From the NCBI GenBank assembly GCA_949825045.1, contig OX463829.1:21050715-21114714 (forward strand): a stretch of DNA of 64,000 bases, given 5' to 3'. Both the position numbers and the translations under genes were made by a program. This document shows positions 36,576-47,140 of this stretch, in pieces. The first letter of the stretch is position 1; every line of letters starts with the position of its first letter. Origin of the DNA: Argyresthia goedartella (Eukaryota; Arthropoda; Insecta; Lepidoptera; Argyresthiidae). The notes under the pieces are model-generated. The model was not told the origin of the DNA and did no database searches. It saw only the letters and a list, made by a program, of their open reading frames with translations.

Positions 36576-36846
36576 TACAAGATGACATTTGATTAGCTGA
36601 CCATATTTTGGGGAATGATAGTACTTACCCAATATTATGAACGACTTTCCCCAAGAAACATATGGTCGCAAATGGAAAAACATATTTGTCCCTCATTACA
36701 TTGACCCGATCAGCTGATTACAAGTTACTGTCGGGGACCCAACATCTTTTTCGTTTGCTACCAAATGTTTCTTGGGGAAAGTTGTTCATAATGACGGGTA
36801 CTATCATTCCCTAAAATATGGTCAGCTAATTAAATGTCACCCTGTA
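36576..36846. mobile_element. Long-TIR MITE, 271 bp
   Basis: The left arm runs tacaagatgacatttgatta and onward through gctgaccatattttgggg, and the right arm in reverse runs tacagggtgacatttaatta and onward through gctgaccatattttaggg. The arms match, with mismatches, for about 90 bases out to ccccaagaaaca. TA flanks both ends. There is no coding room, so it is a foldback-type element needing a transposase from elsewhere. Confidence 0.82.
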
Positions 36847-38281
36847 TATGTCGGAATAATTTATCCGGATAAATAGTAGTTCAAGTTCAATCTTCGTTAA
36901 GATTGAACAAAAGAAACAGTTTCATCTGTTCACACCTTTGGAAAGGTATGCGAAAGTTTACTAGGTGGTGGGTAACCTACACGTTTGCTGTTATATGAAA
37001 AGATATGCTAAAATTATGCTTAAATATATATTTATCCTTCTCGTCAATACTTCGTTTGATGGAAGAGATCCCTTGTTAAAGATAAGCTCTCCTTTGTACA
37101 CAATTTTTACGACATTTATGTTTTTTGTATGTTATTTGTCTGCAATAACACAATAGTCACATTTACAAACAAAAAGCAAACAAACAGAATCTTGCAAAAA
37201 ACGAATATTCTTTGGGACACCCGCCCGCAGCTGGCGCCAAAAATATGGTATATTATGATGTCCCTAATCTACTTCACGGCCGAGTGGCCGGGTCGGGCTG
37301 TCGATAACAATAACTAACTTAATACTCCCTATAATCGGTTTTGCTATTCAAAAACCTTTGTGATTGACACTTTCGATCACGCTCGAGACGAATCTGACGC
37401 GCGTATGCGGCCGGGCCCAATCTTACGTCATTTTACCGAAATTACTTCTCCATTTTCCTCGGATTTAATGCAGTTGACCTGTGTATTTGGTGTCCCGAAC
37501 AAACATAGATTAGACGACTGATAAACATAGGGAAATAATAAATCAAATATAATAAACTTCAGCATCTTTAATTATTTTGCAGTAAATTTTCAATGCAATT
37601 TTAATTTATATTTATGGTTTTATTAATTTTACTGCTACGTTATTAATTGTTTAGACGATTAGCATGTTGGATTAAATACTACCCATTGAAATATAATACA
37701 AATATTGAAACAATTATCTTTTGATTTAGACATTCCTATCTAAGTATTAAGTACGAGAGGAGGTCCAAAAGTCCGGAGAATGAAGGAGAAGGAATGGGAA
37801 TAATGAGAAATCGATTAGTGATGATAAATTAATAAGTGACTATAAAGAGTATAAATAGTAAGTTTCCATTCATTAAACCATGCCATTCATTAAAAGGTTA
37901 TCACCTTTAAACCAGTAAATCGGGAGGAGTTCTGCAACTATAGATAATATTGAGTTTCTAATTGTAATAAAGTTCTTCACCAAGCAAGGAAAAGCGTCTG
38001 AAATCATCACGGAAGAGATTTCTTAAGTTTACGGGGAACATCTGAGCCTGAGCTAGGTGAAAACCTGTATTTCAGACATCAGTGCTCGTCCCTTAAAGAT
38101 TATTGCTAACAAAAATTACTCCGGTCTATAGCAGGAACTGAAGCAAAAAAGATAAGATTAATCGATGAAAACTATAAATGTTAAATTAAAAGGAGAAATT
38201 TGTGAATGAGGCTCTTTGTTTAGTATGAGTATGAGTGAGTGTGTGTGGGAGGGTGAGTGAAATAATACTAAAAACGATGCT
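36847..38281. other. Unassigned A+T-rich DNA
   Basis: No supported gene or repeat. Confidence 0.4.
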
Positions 38282-38616
38282 ATGTTAAAGCGACTTTGTC
38301 GAAAAAGGGATATTACAATGTTCAAGATTACTTAAATGACGGGACTGTATGGGGTTAATCTGGCTCAACACAGACCTTGCTGTTAATAATTTTGTAATTA
38401 TTTATTGCTGCATAATTATAATAATTTATATTGTTATATTTGTATTAGTTAAGCATAAGCAATTTTTAAAAGAGATCTAAAATCAATCTGTGGGAGTTTC
38501 TACGCCCTTCTTCTCCCACAGTGGTCCAATGGAGAGAAGTGGCAAAAATGACGATTGCTAAATATATGTAAATATCTACAGTAATAAAGAGATTTGATTG
38601 ATTGATTGATTGATTG
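38282..38616 (+). mobile_element. Jockey/CR1-like LINE 3' end (same family as 25009-26270)
   Basis: Begins at the last 24 or so codons of the RT frame (atgttaaagcgactttgtcg), continues through the 3' untranslated region almost base for base with 25930-26240, and ends in aataaaga plus a (gatt)n tail. The tail sequence differs from the (gactatt)n and (ctttga)n tails of its relatives. Confidence 0.88.
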
Positions 38617-38768
38617 TCAACTAAGAAAAATAAATTCATATAAGGTTATTTGCCCAGTAGAAATCATTTGTTAATCGTTATTAAGTTCTTGGGCTTACCA
38701 TGATCCAGTATTTGTAAACATTTAAAAAAGTGTTATGTATGTCATGCATGTGTGTTGGTGAGTATATA

Positions 38769-40077
38769 CATAGTCAGGTCATAAGTTCTGTCACATGTGC
38801 GATATGAAATAATTTAGACATGTTTATTATTTATGTAAACATTTATATAGCAAAATGAACTTAATAAAACATAGATTCTTATGGTAATAAAGTTTATTCA
38901 AAATGACCCCCGCGATTTTGAATATAGGCCTTTATTCTGCGCGGCCAGTCGTCTATCGCAGCACGAACGAGGTCCATGTCAATATCGGCGGCTGCCTTAA
39001 TCAAGGATGCCTTGAGTGACTCCAAATCAGGATGAGGCTTTGAGCAGGCCTTTTCCTCCAAGTGTTGCCATATCTTGTAATCTAACGGACTCAAATCTGG
39101 ACTGGAGGAGGGCCAGTCTTCGTGCCGGATGAAGTCGATTTCACGCGCCGCCAGCCAGTCTTGTGTGCTTTTCGCTCTATGAGCTGGCGCAGAATCTTGT
39201 TGGAATATCCAGTGCCTGTTATTAAACATGGTATGAGAAACAGGTTCCACAAGGTTCTTGAGGACTGTATTTTGATACACAACTGCATTCGTTTTTACGC
39301 CTTTGTCACAAAAATGTACCTCAGTTATGCCCCAATAAGAGACTCCCAACCAAACCATGAGCGAGGATGGAAAATGACCTCGTTGGACACGCGGAGTACG
39401 GTTGCTCGCTTCTTCACTGCTGTGTGCGTACACCTTATCATTTTGTTTGTTGTAGCTCTCTTCCATGGTGAAAATTTTTTCATCCGAAAAAATAATTTCC
39501 CGATGCTTTTTTCCCGCATACCGCTTCAACAAAGCGCGGCATCTCTTCAGTCTCAGGTCCATTAAACGAGCGTCCAAACGATGTCCTGTTTTTCTTCGAT
39601 ATGCCCTAAGCCCTAAGTCTTCATTTAACACCCTTTTCACCGTGGTCCTGCTTAACCCCATCTGAAGGGCCAACAGTTTCTGCTTATGTATGGGATTTCT
39701 TTGAATTCGCGCCTTCACAGCTTTTATCACTGCTGAAGTCCTAACAGAGCGAGGGCGACCACTTCTTGAACTGTCATCTACACTAGAGTCTTGATTGTAT
39801 CGTTTTATGGTACTATAAACGAATCTTTTGGTTATATTCAAATTTTTCAGTAAGTCGAAAATCTGAATTGGCGCGTATCCGCAACGATGCAACGCAATAA
39901 CTGCGACGCGGTCTTCTTTAAGTGTCCACTCCATATTTAAAAATGAGGAAAATTCTAAAAAGTACACATTTTTATTTTCATGAAAAATTCGAAATTCGAA
40001 TTCAATAAACTCTTTTGTGGCCAGCGTTCGATATTCAAAAGTTTTTATTGTGTGACAGAACTTATGACCTGACTGTG
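38769..40077 (-). mobile_element. maT-type mariner transposon, copy 2 (intact gene)
   Basis: A 1309-bp element with TA on both sides (38767-38768 and 40078-40079). Inverted ends are catagtcaggtcataagttc and its mirror ending cctgactgtg, as in copy 1. The single gene covers most of the element, leaving about 125 and 143 bp of terminal DNA. Both ends and the open frame appear complete, so the copy could be autonomous if expressed. Confidence 0.95.
38894..39934 (-). CDS. maT (DD37D) mariner-like transposase
   Basis: A 346-residue transposase that would cut the element out at its inverted ends and insert it at a TA dinucleotide in the nucleus. I start it at the ATG at 39934, preceded by aat. The longer upstream frame would need a GTG. 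Residues 1-110 form the paired-type helix-turn-helix region with a GRPR linker motif at 59-62. The catalytic acids are D151 (in FSDEK), D247 (in FQQDSAPAH) and D285 (in SPDLSPLD). The last two are separated by 37 residues, the spacing of the maT group rather than D34D mariners or D34E Tc1. The frame has no stop or shift, unlike the sister copy at 21834-22870. It is an element gene, not a host gene. Confidence 0.95.
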   Translation of the reverse strand: MEWTLKEDRVAVIALHRCGYAPIQIFDLLKNLNITKRFVYSTIKRYNQDSSVDDSSRSGRPRSVRTSAVIKAVKARIQRNPIHKQKLLALQMGLSRTTVKRVLNEDLGLRAYRRKTGHRLDARLMDLRLKRCRALLKRYAGKKHREIIFSDEKIFTMEESYNKQNDKVYAHSSEEASNRTPRVQRGHFPSSLMVWLGVSYWGITEVHFCDKGVKTNAVVYQNTVLKNLVEPVSHTMFNNRHWIFQQDSAPAHRAKSTQDWLAAREIDFIRHEDWPSSSPDLSPLDYKIWQHLEEKACSKPHPDLESLKASLIKAAADIDMDLVRAAIDDWPRRIKAYIQNRGGHFE

Positions 40078-40224
40078 TATATATCAGCAGATTTATTTAT
40101 TTTAAATTTTAAATTTAGTTTAGTGTAGTTATAGGTTAGTTTTAGTTTATAATATATAATAAATGTTGTCGAATTTTAAGAAGAAGTAAATATAATTCTA
40201 TTTTATTTTATTTATGAAAGGGCC
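40078..40224. other. A+T-rich spacer
   Basis: Nothing recognised. Confidence 0.4.
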
Positions 40225-40760
40225 AAGGTAACAGTTCAATTTTTGGGCAAAGGAAGTACGGAGTCTCCAAGGATACCCTATACTTACGCCGTCTGGTTAG
40301 TAGACATGGGTTATATATTAGAGATGAATGCTGTTTCAAAACAATAAGATAGACAAAATGGTTGTCTTACCATGAGTACATTACAAGATTTATAAAGGAG
40401 ATCAGTTGGGAAGAAAGGGGGACCTTGAGTACAGCTCTCCTTTCCTACCTCCTTTGGGCGCGTTCTTATAGCACAATCGAAGTTTTATGAACGCCTCCCC
40501 ACGAAGTGATGCTGTAAGTTATTACAGATTGACGGAGTGTCATATAAACTCGTTTTATCAACCCAGCAACAGCAACGCGGCGGAGTGGTTTGAAAATATA
40601 GACAAGTTTTCGAATTCTGCCTTTTACCAGGTGAATATCGGGACTGAAAGTGAGATTCTGATCCACAATAGCCCCGAGGTAAAATGGTAAAGGTTTTATA
40701 TAGGGCTGGGAAAGAGCAGGCCCCACTAGTAGTTGCAAGTAGCAAAGCATCGGTATTCTG
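40225..40760 (-). pseudogene. LINE reverse transcriptase fragment, third LINE lineage
   Basis: A minus-strand frame from 40750 reads FYLGAIVDQNLTFSPDIHLV, then RIRKLVYIFKPLRRVA and VYMTLRQSVITYSITSWGG. This is the post-catalytic region of a Jockey/CR1-type reverse transcriptase ('LG..D..L.F..HI' and 'Y....WGG'). After a stop near 40465, LFPTDL-like, VLKQHSS and TRRRK fragments continue the same protein down to about 40240, with further stops. The catalytic core is absent. It differs clearly from the family at 25009. Confidence 0.65.
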
Positions 40761-41033
40761 AGTGTTTCTGTACGTCTATTATGAGTTTTTAAACTCTAGA
40801 CGATAGCGACTATAGTTTAGCATTTGTATGGCAACTCGTACAGCGCCTCTAGCGGTATTTTCGCTGAACTAAAAATAGAATCTTTCTATCCTTGCCCTTA
40901 TCATATAATAGAAAGAGATAGTGGCATTATTCCAACAATAGTTGCGTCAGTTGCGTCTCTAACTACGCCAACTCATAATAGACGTATTGATAGAGAAAGC
41001 CACGTACAAACATACTTACGTAAAGTCTATGCT
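40761..41033. other. Unassigned DNA
   Basis: No supported feature. The phrase gtatggcaactcgtacagcg (40827-40846) looks repeat-like, but there is no second copy in the window. Confidence 0.35.
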
Positions 41034-41182
41034 CCTTATTCATAAAACTTATCAAACCTATGCTAACTAAAATGTGCTTTGTCCTTTTCTCACAAACACA
41101 AATTTTAAAGTGACAGACAAAGACAAACGAATTAATACGGCATTATAGTTAAAATGGGTTTATTAGACGTTTATGAATAAGG
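41034..41182. mobile_element. Small MITE, 149 bp
   Basis: Ends ccttattcataaa (41034-41046) and the mirror tttatgaataagg (41170-41182). The inverted match continues weakly inward. Non-coding. Confidence 0.7.
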
Positions 41183-41734
41183 CGGTATGTTTTTATACGA
41201 CATAAGTAGTAAATAACAATGGCGTATCAATACAATTTGATATTTTATAGGGATTGATATCACTGGATGAACTTGATCGAAAGTTTATTATAGAATGAAT
41301 TAATAGGTTGAATTAATATTGATAAGTGAACGAAAATTACATTCGCCGATATTGATTGGGTTTTAAAGATCTGGTTTATAAAATATAAAGTGTGATAAAT
41401 TTTAAAAGCTAGACTTGTAACTATGTGAATAATAATAATTAAGAATGTATGTTTGTTAGTTACTTAGAAACCTCGACAAGTGATGTGTCATTGTGTAAAA
41501 ATACGCTTTTAAACCACTTGATGGGAGGCAGTTGCTCACGTCCGAAGGAAATACTTGAACCCAGAGCCCTTCACGTCCTCCCGGGTAGTGCTAAGGAGCA
41601 ACAAGTAAACACTAAAGTTCCAGGTTCTCGAGAGAGAACCTGTTCAAATACAGTGAAATCTAGAAAAACACGTGACATTGGCGAAATTTACCTAACTGTT
41701 ACCGCCATTAATTAAGAAATAATAATAATAACCA
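41183..41734. other. Unassigned DNA
   Basis: No supported gene. A small hairpin (caggttctc, loop gaga, gagaacctg) is at 41621-41642. Confidence 0.4.
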
Positions 41735-41852
41735 CTTGATGTGAATTCAAAATGGTGGTCAGTGCGTGTCAATCTGTACGCTGGTGACGTTTTCGGATGT
41801 AAATCAAATAAGATTTTACCCAGACACCATTCGCACTTTTGAATTCACACCA
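41735..41852. mobile_element. Small MITE-like inverted-repeat element
   Basis: The left end is ttgatgtgaattcaaaa and the right end in reverse is ctggtgtgaattcaaaa. About 118 bp, non-coding. Target duplication not clear. Confidence 0.55.
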
Positions 41853-42234
41853 GCCTTAGTTATCTATCATTAACCTTCCAAAATCGGTAAACCAAGAGCT
41901 CCAATCGCACGCAATATCGACGTCCGTGAAGAGTAGCCAATATGTCGTCAGTCCAGGAGAATAACACAGTCCGAAACAGTCAAAGTAAACACAAATCCAC
42001 AAGAAAGCCAGATTGTTAGAAATCAAGAAATGTAAGAGAACACCAGCGACGTACGACATCAAGCGAAGCGTAGAGCCCAATGGTTAGTTCTTGGTTTTAT
42101 TCATTCAATATACCATAGACCATTCGTGACAGTGAGGCTATGTTAAAAAAAACTATTTTATTTTTGTTAGTCGGTTTTTCAAAGAACACATTAGATATTT
42201 TATCGATTTTTCGCAACAATATACCAAATTGATA
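41853..42234. other. Unassigned DNA
   Basis: A 74-codon minus-strand frame at 41856-42080 has biased, hydrophobic and Trp-rich sequence but no motif I recognise. It may be a repeat relic. Confidence 0.35.
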
Positions 42235-42414
42235 TCCTCTCTGACGGGCGTATTTACGAAGCACTGGTAGAGTTTATGGAGTCTCCTTTTCCTGTGCGAG
42301 ATTCAGCCTTGAATCACCACTTTAAAGGGAGATTTCCTTTTTCAAAGTAAAACCTTAATCAGTCATGTACTCATTAGTTTAGTTGATCATATTCGATATA
42401 TTTTTATCCATATA
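42235..42414 (+). repeat. LINE-like 3' end, left part (split by Tc1)
   Basis: Matches the reverse complement of 59310-59485 (gcactggtagag, gattcagcc, gaatcaccac, ggagatttcctttttcaaa, cttaatcag, tactcattagtttagttgat). It breaks at the TA where the Tc1 element entered and resumes at 43713. The element ends with the aataaag-type signal at 43770. Confidence 0.78.
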
Positions 42415-43712
42415 CAGTGGTGGCCAGATAATTAGAAACGCCTAGTACTAAACCCGATTGAGTTTAAACTGGTCTGGACTTTTTATAGTGAACTTAAAAG
42501 AAACTTGGTGTATTTAAGTAGTCACACTAGAGTGTACTAAATAAGTACAAAGGATATTTCAAAACACTTACAACAAAAAAGTTTTTCTAACATTATCTTA
42601 GACCCAGCATAATTTGACTAGGCATGTAGATGGACAACTAATTAGAAACATGAAATGATCTGGGCCTTGTTTTCAAATTACAAAGTAAAAAGTTTCAAAG
42701 GGTCAAAAGACATAAAAAATGAACTTTTCGGCGAAAATAACCCACGAAAAGTATCTGCAAGACTTGTCCGCAGGAGATTAGTGCAGCATGGTTTACATGG
42801 AAGCGTTTGCCGAAAAGTACCACTTCTTACCAAGAGGCATAAAGAAGCCCGTTTCGCATTTGCCAAAAAGTTCGGCGATTGTGGTCCAATCTGGGTACTT
42901 TTTGGAGTATCAATAGTGGAAAAAGTACTCTTTTCGGAAGAAATGAAGATTAATATGAACAATTCGGATGACAAACGATATGTTCGTTGCCCTGTCAACA
43001 AGCCATTTGACCCTAAGTTTACAAATAAAACAGTTAAACATGGTGGTGGAAACACAAAAGTATGGGGTTGCTTTTCTGGATTCGGGATTGGTCCCGTGAG
43101 AAAAATTAAAGACATTCTGGATCAGCACCAATACAAAAAAATATTAGAAGAGACCATGATTCTTTATTCTGATGAACATTTACCGGTGACATGGATCTTT
43201 CAAGAAGACAATGATCCGAAGCATACCGCAAACAGCGCGAAGGCCTTTATCAGAGAACAATTATTGTCAGTATTAGACTGGCCCGCAAATAGTCCGGATA
43301 TTAATCCAATTGAAAATTTATGGCACATTGTAAAGAAGAAGAAGGTGTCGGATACACGCTACAGCAAGGAGGGTGCACTTTATGACGGATTTGATAAAGC
43401 ATGGAATAGCATTCCTCTGAGCACCTGCGAAAATCTCATAGCGTCAATGCCGAGTCACTGTAGAGCCGTAAAAGACAACAGAGGTAACTCTATTCAATAT
43501 TAACTTGATTAAGTTTATTGTTAATATTACTGGGCAAATTTTTTGTTGTAAGTATTTTGAAATATACTTTGCACTTATTTAATATACTAATAGTGTGACT
43601 ACTTAAATACACCACCAACATTCCTTTAAGATCACTATAAAAAGTCCAGAGCAGCTTCAACTCAATGTATTGGATTTAGTACCAGGCGTTTCTAATTATC
43701 TGGCCACCACTG
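42415..43712 (+). mobile_element. Tc1-type transposon, defective
   Basis: A 1298-bp element flanked by TA (42413-42414 and 43713-43714). Ends are cagtggtggccagataatta and its mirror. The inverted match continues, imperfectly, for about 170 bp (agtccagac/ctggact, tatttaagtagtcacacta). An inner copy of the terminal motif taattagaaac lies at 42639-42649, resembling the paired transposase-binding sites (IR/DR) of Tc1 elements with long inverted repeats. The gene inside lacks its DNA-binding domain. Confidence 0.92.
42655..43503 (+). pseudogene. Tc1 (DD34E) transposase, N-terminally deleted, catalytic Asp changed
   Basis: The open frame gives 282 residues against about 340 for typical Tc1 transposases. 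The frame starts close to the inner terminal motif and goes almost directly into SKDIKNEL, so the helix-turn-helix DNA-binding part is missing. The catalytic region follows: VLFSEEMKINM at 91-101, where the expected first Asp of the SDE motif is Glu95; then FQEDNDPKHTA with D185; then WPANSPDINPIENLW with E220. D185 and E220 are 34 residues apart, the Tc1 spacing. Without the DNA-binding domain and the first Asp the product is predicted inactive, despite the absence of stops. Confidence 0.9.
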
Positions 43713-43800
43713 TATATGAGCCTTAAGTAAGTTTTTGACTTGTGAAAGAGCATTATTTTTGCCTATTTACAATAAAGACTTTGAGTTTGAGTCGATTATA
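43713..43800 (+). repeat. LINE-like 3' end, right part
   Basis: tatgagccttaagtaagttt, gacttgtgaaagagcattat and tttgcctatttacaataaag mirror 59225-59290. It ends with a (ctttga/gtttga) tail. Confidence 0.78.
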
Positions 43801-45179
43801 TATCGATTTTGAGAAAATTATCGCGCTCAATCGAAATATTAGAACAAAAGAGAAAATCAAAAAAAATATTTCATCACTAATCCCTAAAACGAAATGTGAA
43901 ACCCATCTGTGTCGTTTTGACAATCTGTGTGCAGGAATTTTGCCAAAATAGGTTTTTGCATAAAAATATTATTTAAAAGGAAAATTTTATGCATTTTTCA
44001 GTGGTAATTCATGCGTGAGTGTTTAAACTAGTGTCATAACATAATTTATCGTGGTAATCTACGTTGCGTTATTTTTTCGGAATGTCGTGATAGTATAAAA
44101 TATACAAATTACGTTCCTTGTATTTGGTCTAATCAGAGCTTAACGTTAGTATCTTGCTCTGAAACCATTTTGTGGCTTTATTGGAGCCTCGCTGAGCAAC
44201 TTCATAGTCTCCTCCCAATTTTTGCCGAGAATAAAAGGTCAGTGCGATCAGCAATGTGCAATATTGCGATGACTGCTCTTCACAAATGACGCTTCAAAAA
44301 CTTAGTTCATCTACCCTACAGTCCAGATAGGGCTCCTAGTGGCTATGATTTGATTCCAAATAAAAAAAAGACGTGCTTCGGGGAAAAAAGGTTTGAACGA
44401 CGTGGTCAAGTCGGCTATTTTAGCTGATTTTGGCCCAAAAGATAAAAAAATATACTTATGCATACCATAATGTTTCTTTCATTCATAGATATAAGAAATG
44501 TATCGTACTTAAGGAAGATTATATTGAAAAAGAAAATTAATAAAACTGTATTTTTACTTAGATTTGCCTTTTTCCGCGGACTTTTGAACCACCCTCGTAG
44601 AGAAAGAACAAACTCTAAAGTTGGTTCATTCATTATCATTGAGATTAAAAACAGATCGCGAAAACCAAAATTAATTAAAAAGTAATGAATCCCAAATGTT
44701 TGATCGAAGCGTCATATTGCGGTACCGCATGACCACAACTCTAATAACTCATACGAACAAAATTGATGAAAGCACAGATATTAAAATAATAACATCGGTC
44801 ATTACTTTTCTTACTGTCACATTTATTTCACTAGGTACAAAATTATAAAAACTTAACATAACAGTGGAGTACTGTTAAGGAAAATACCACTTTAAAAGTG
44901 TCAAAAAAGCAGGCTGATTATGTAGGAACTAGGTGTTGGTGCTCTGTGGAGATCTCCATGGCATAGAATAGTACTCACGCAAAACGAGGTAAGTAATTTA
45001 TCTTAAGTACATTTTACGGACGTTTTAAAGGCAGTGGTGGAAAACATCGTGTGGGAGTACTTCAATGTCCATTGGTGATAGCCTAGCCCCCTGTCACGCA
45101 AACAGGAATATGGAATAACCGGCTAAACGAGGGTATAATTGTGCTTTTAATGCACCGTGTGGGAAAAATCATAAAACAT
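43801..45179. other. Unassigned DNA
   Basis: No supported gene or classified repeat. Overlapping frames on opposite strands at 44415-44685 are not called. Confidence 0.4.
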
Positions 45180-45366
45180 AAACATTTACATACAGGCACA
45201 TACATTGCTTCTGGCCCCACACTAGGAAATCCTGTATCGTGGGAACCAAAACAGCGACGTACACACATATTAACATCCAAGACCTAGGGATTTTTTTCTG
45301 TATAGCCGGGGATCGAACCCGGGACCTTTCGCAGAGCCACAACCGCGGCGCCACAGAGGTAGTCAA
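45180..45366 (-). mobile_element. tRNA-derived SINE (copy 4)
   Basis: In reverse: ctacctctgtggcgccgcgg (box A region), box B gggttcgatcccc, the body ttggatgttaatatg and gtgtggggccagaagcaatg, then gtgcctgtatgtaaatg. About 18 bases between box A and box B are missing compared with the copies at 34817 and 56407. Confidence 0.88.
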
Positions 45367-46933
45367 AGCACCAAGATATGTTGTGTTTATGAAAATTGGT
45401 TTGAAATGTAAGAAAATTCAGTAAAACTAAAAAGAAAAATGTCTTAATTCCATTGTATCAAAAAAAGAATGAGTACGCATATTATACCACATATACTACT
45501 CTTAAATTCTGATCTGATGCTTGAACCGAGTACTTCACTAACACATACATACTTCCCCTTGCATGTATAGGTTTTGTAACTACAACTGTATTAAAATCCT
45601 GCCTCTCAGCATCATTACTAAGAGGGCAATGAAACAAAAGAATTATTTCGTCTCGTTCCCCCACGTTGATAATGATCTTTCCATCTCATGTGGCACCACA
45701 GAGCCGTGGACGTGTCTGGCTTATGAACGTGTTAGTGTTCCTTGTTGTATTTAGCTGGTGTGGCTTTTGTGCCTTCAAACTGTTTTCGGAATTTTCGTTC
45801 AAGATATTTTTTTGGTGGTTGAGGCAAATATTACGTTTTACAGGTAGTAGTAGGTATAGCATATTAAACGCCTTTACATTCGGAATATTTATAATATTAA
45901 TAACATTACTATTGTAGCTACGCAAAGCGAATGCTTACATGTAATAGATAACTATCGCTATGAAAAATTACACTCTCAGAATTTAGAGCAGCTGTAATAA
46001 ACATCTGAAAAGATTATAGGGCCAATGATGATGGTTGAATAACTAATAACATTAGTACAAATCATCTACACGATGTATGTAGGTGATTAAGTATATCTAG
46101 AATAATCAACCGATGTTCAAAAGAAAACCATGATAATTATGATTTTAAGTTCTAAAGTGTAAAGGTTTCTTTCCTTTGTGCCTCTTAATGAGGGACATAT
46201 GTATCAATATCAGTTAACTTGAGGGCAGCAGAGATAAGAGATGATTCCGTTAGTGCGGCAAAATTAATGGTCTTGACAAAATAAATAGGGGAATAACAAA
46301 ACGACCGAAAAAACTATTGAGCGAATGACTGGGAACAGCGGAATTTCCTGAAATGAGCAAAAAAAATACTGATCTGCGCGAAATAATTAAGTTTAAGGTG
46401 TTTTTTACACGTATCTGACTAGTTACATGCATGGTATAACAGCTTCATATGTAAAGTTCTAATCTTACTCGATGAAAGTAAAAGGGAATTGCCGTTGTCA
46501 AAGAAAGCTTTTGTGAAACTTTCAACAATTTTTGTAGGTAGATAATAGGCTGTTTAAACTTTATCATTGTTGTACATATTTGACATGTTTGCCCAAGAAG
46601 GTAAGTAAAAAAAAAATCTTAGGTCATCAAAGCTGTTATCAAAATCATGTTATCAGAATGATATCCGTGAAAACAATTTATTCTTTCTTCAATTGTGAAA
46701 CCAGGTATAACAAAAACATATTTATGTGTATTGAAAGAAGACTGATACATCCTTATTATGAAGTGTGTTGTGTGACTGGTAGCAAAGACCGTCAAATGTA
46801 ATACAAATATATGTATAAGTCCCTTTCTTTAGGCTATAACTATCTGTGTAGAATACATAGAGTTTAGGGTGGCTATGCCTTCTTCAAACACAACTTCAAA
46901 CATCGCCATGAGCATAATTAAGACGAACTTACC
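45367..46933. other. Unassigned DNA, probably intron of the 46934-47230 gene
   Basis: If the exon at 46934-47230 is real, this is its downstream intron on the minus strand. A plus-strand hydrophobic frame at 45666-45917 (83 codons) has no supporting motif and is not called. Confidence 0.35.
46928..46933 (-). promoter_or_regulatory. 5' splice site (donor)
   Basis: Reads GTAAGT after AAAAG on the minus strand, matching the consensus. It cuts a Gly codon after its first base (phase 1). Confidence 0.6.
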
Positions 46934-47140
46934 TTTTCTATGCCTGACATGGTATTTGTTTTTGGTCGCAGTCCCGCTACAGCAAGGCTGCTCATAGTAG
47001 AAGTTATATGAGCTGTCCACTTCGTTGCTCGGCAGCACCGCCTGGGAATGAGCCTGGAACCCTACCCCCACAAGCAGCAGAATACACCACCGGACCATTG
47101 GCGTCGTCACACTCATAGTCCGCAAACTTAATTGATACAT
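46934..47140 (-). CDS. First coding exon of an unidentified secreted or membrane protein
   Basis: The best host-gene candidate in the window. On the minus strand the exon likely opens at 47230, after an acceptor (ttttctttacag). It carries a short untranslated part with a seven-codon upstream ORF (from 47216), then ATG at 47140 with A at -3. Further in-frame ATGs are at 47116 and 47098. The peptide has a short N-terminal part, a hydrophobic core CILLLVGVGF and a likely cleavage after AHSQA. The mature start is rich in Ser, Asn and Tyr and contains FYYEQPCCSG, then a basic segment ending RHRK. It ends at a strong donor, AAAAG|GTAAGT (intron phase 1, donor bases 46928-46933). Signal peptide plus consensus splice sites argue for a real exon. 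The protein family is not recognised, and later exons would lie at lower coordinates or outside the window. Confidence 0.6.

Noticed and set aside
39122..39565. 147-codon plus-strand frame
   Set aside because: Antisense shadow of the intact maT transposase.
42678..43115. 145-codon minus-strand frame
   Set aside because: Antisense shadow of the Tc1 transposase relic.
45666..45917. Hydrophobic plus-strand frame resembling a small membrane protein
   Set aside because: No family resemblance, no Kozak or splice support, and an equally long antisense frame over the same bases.
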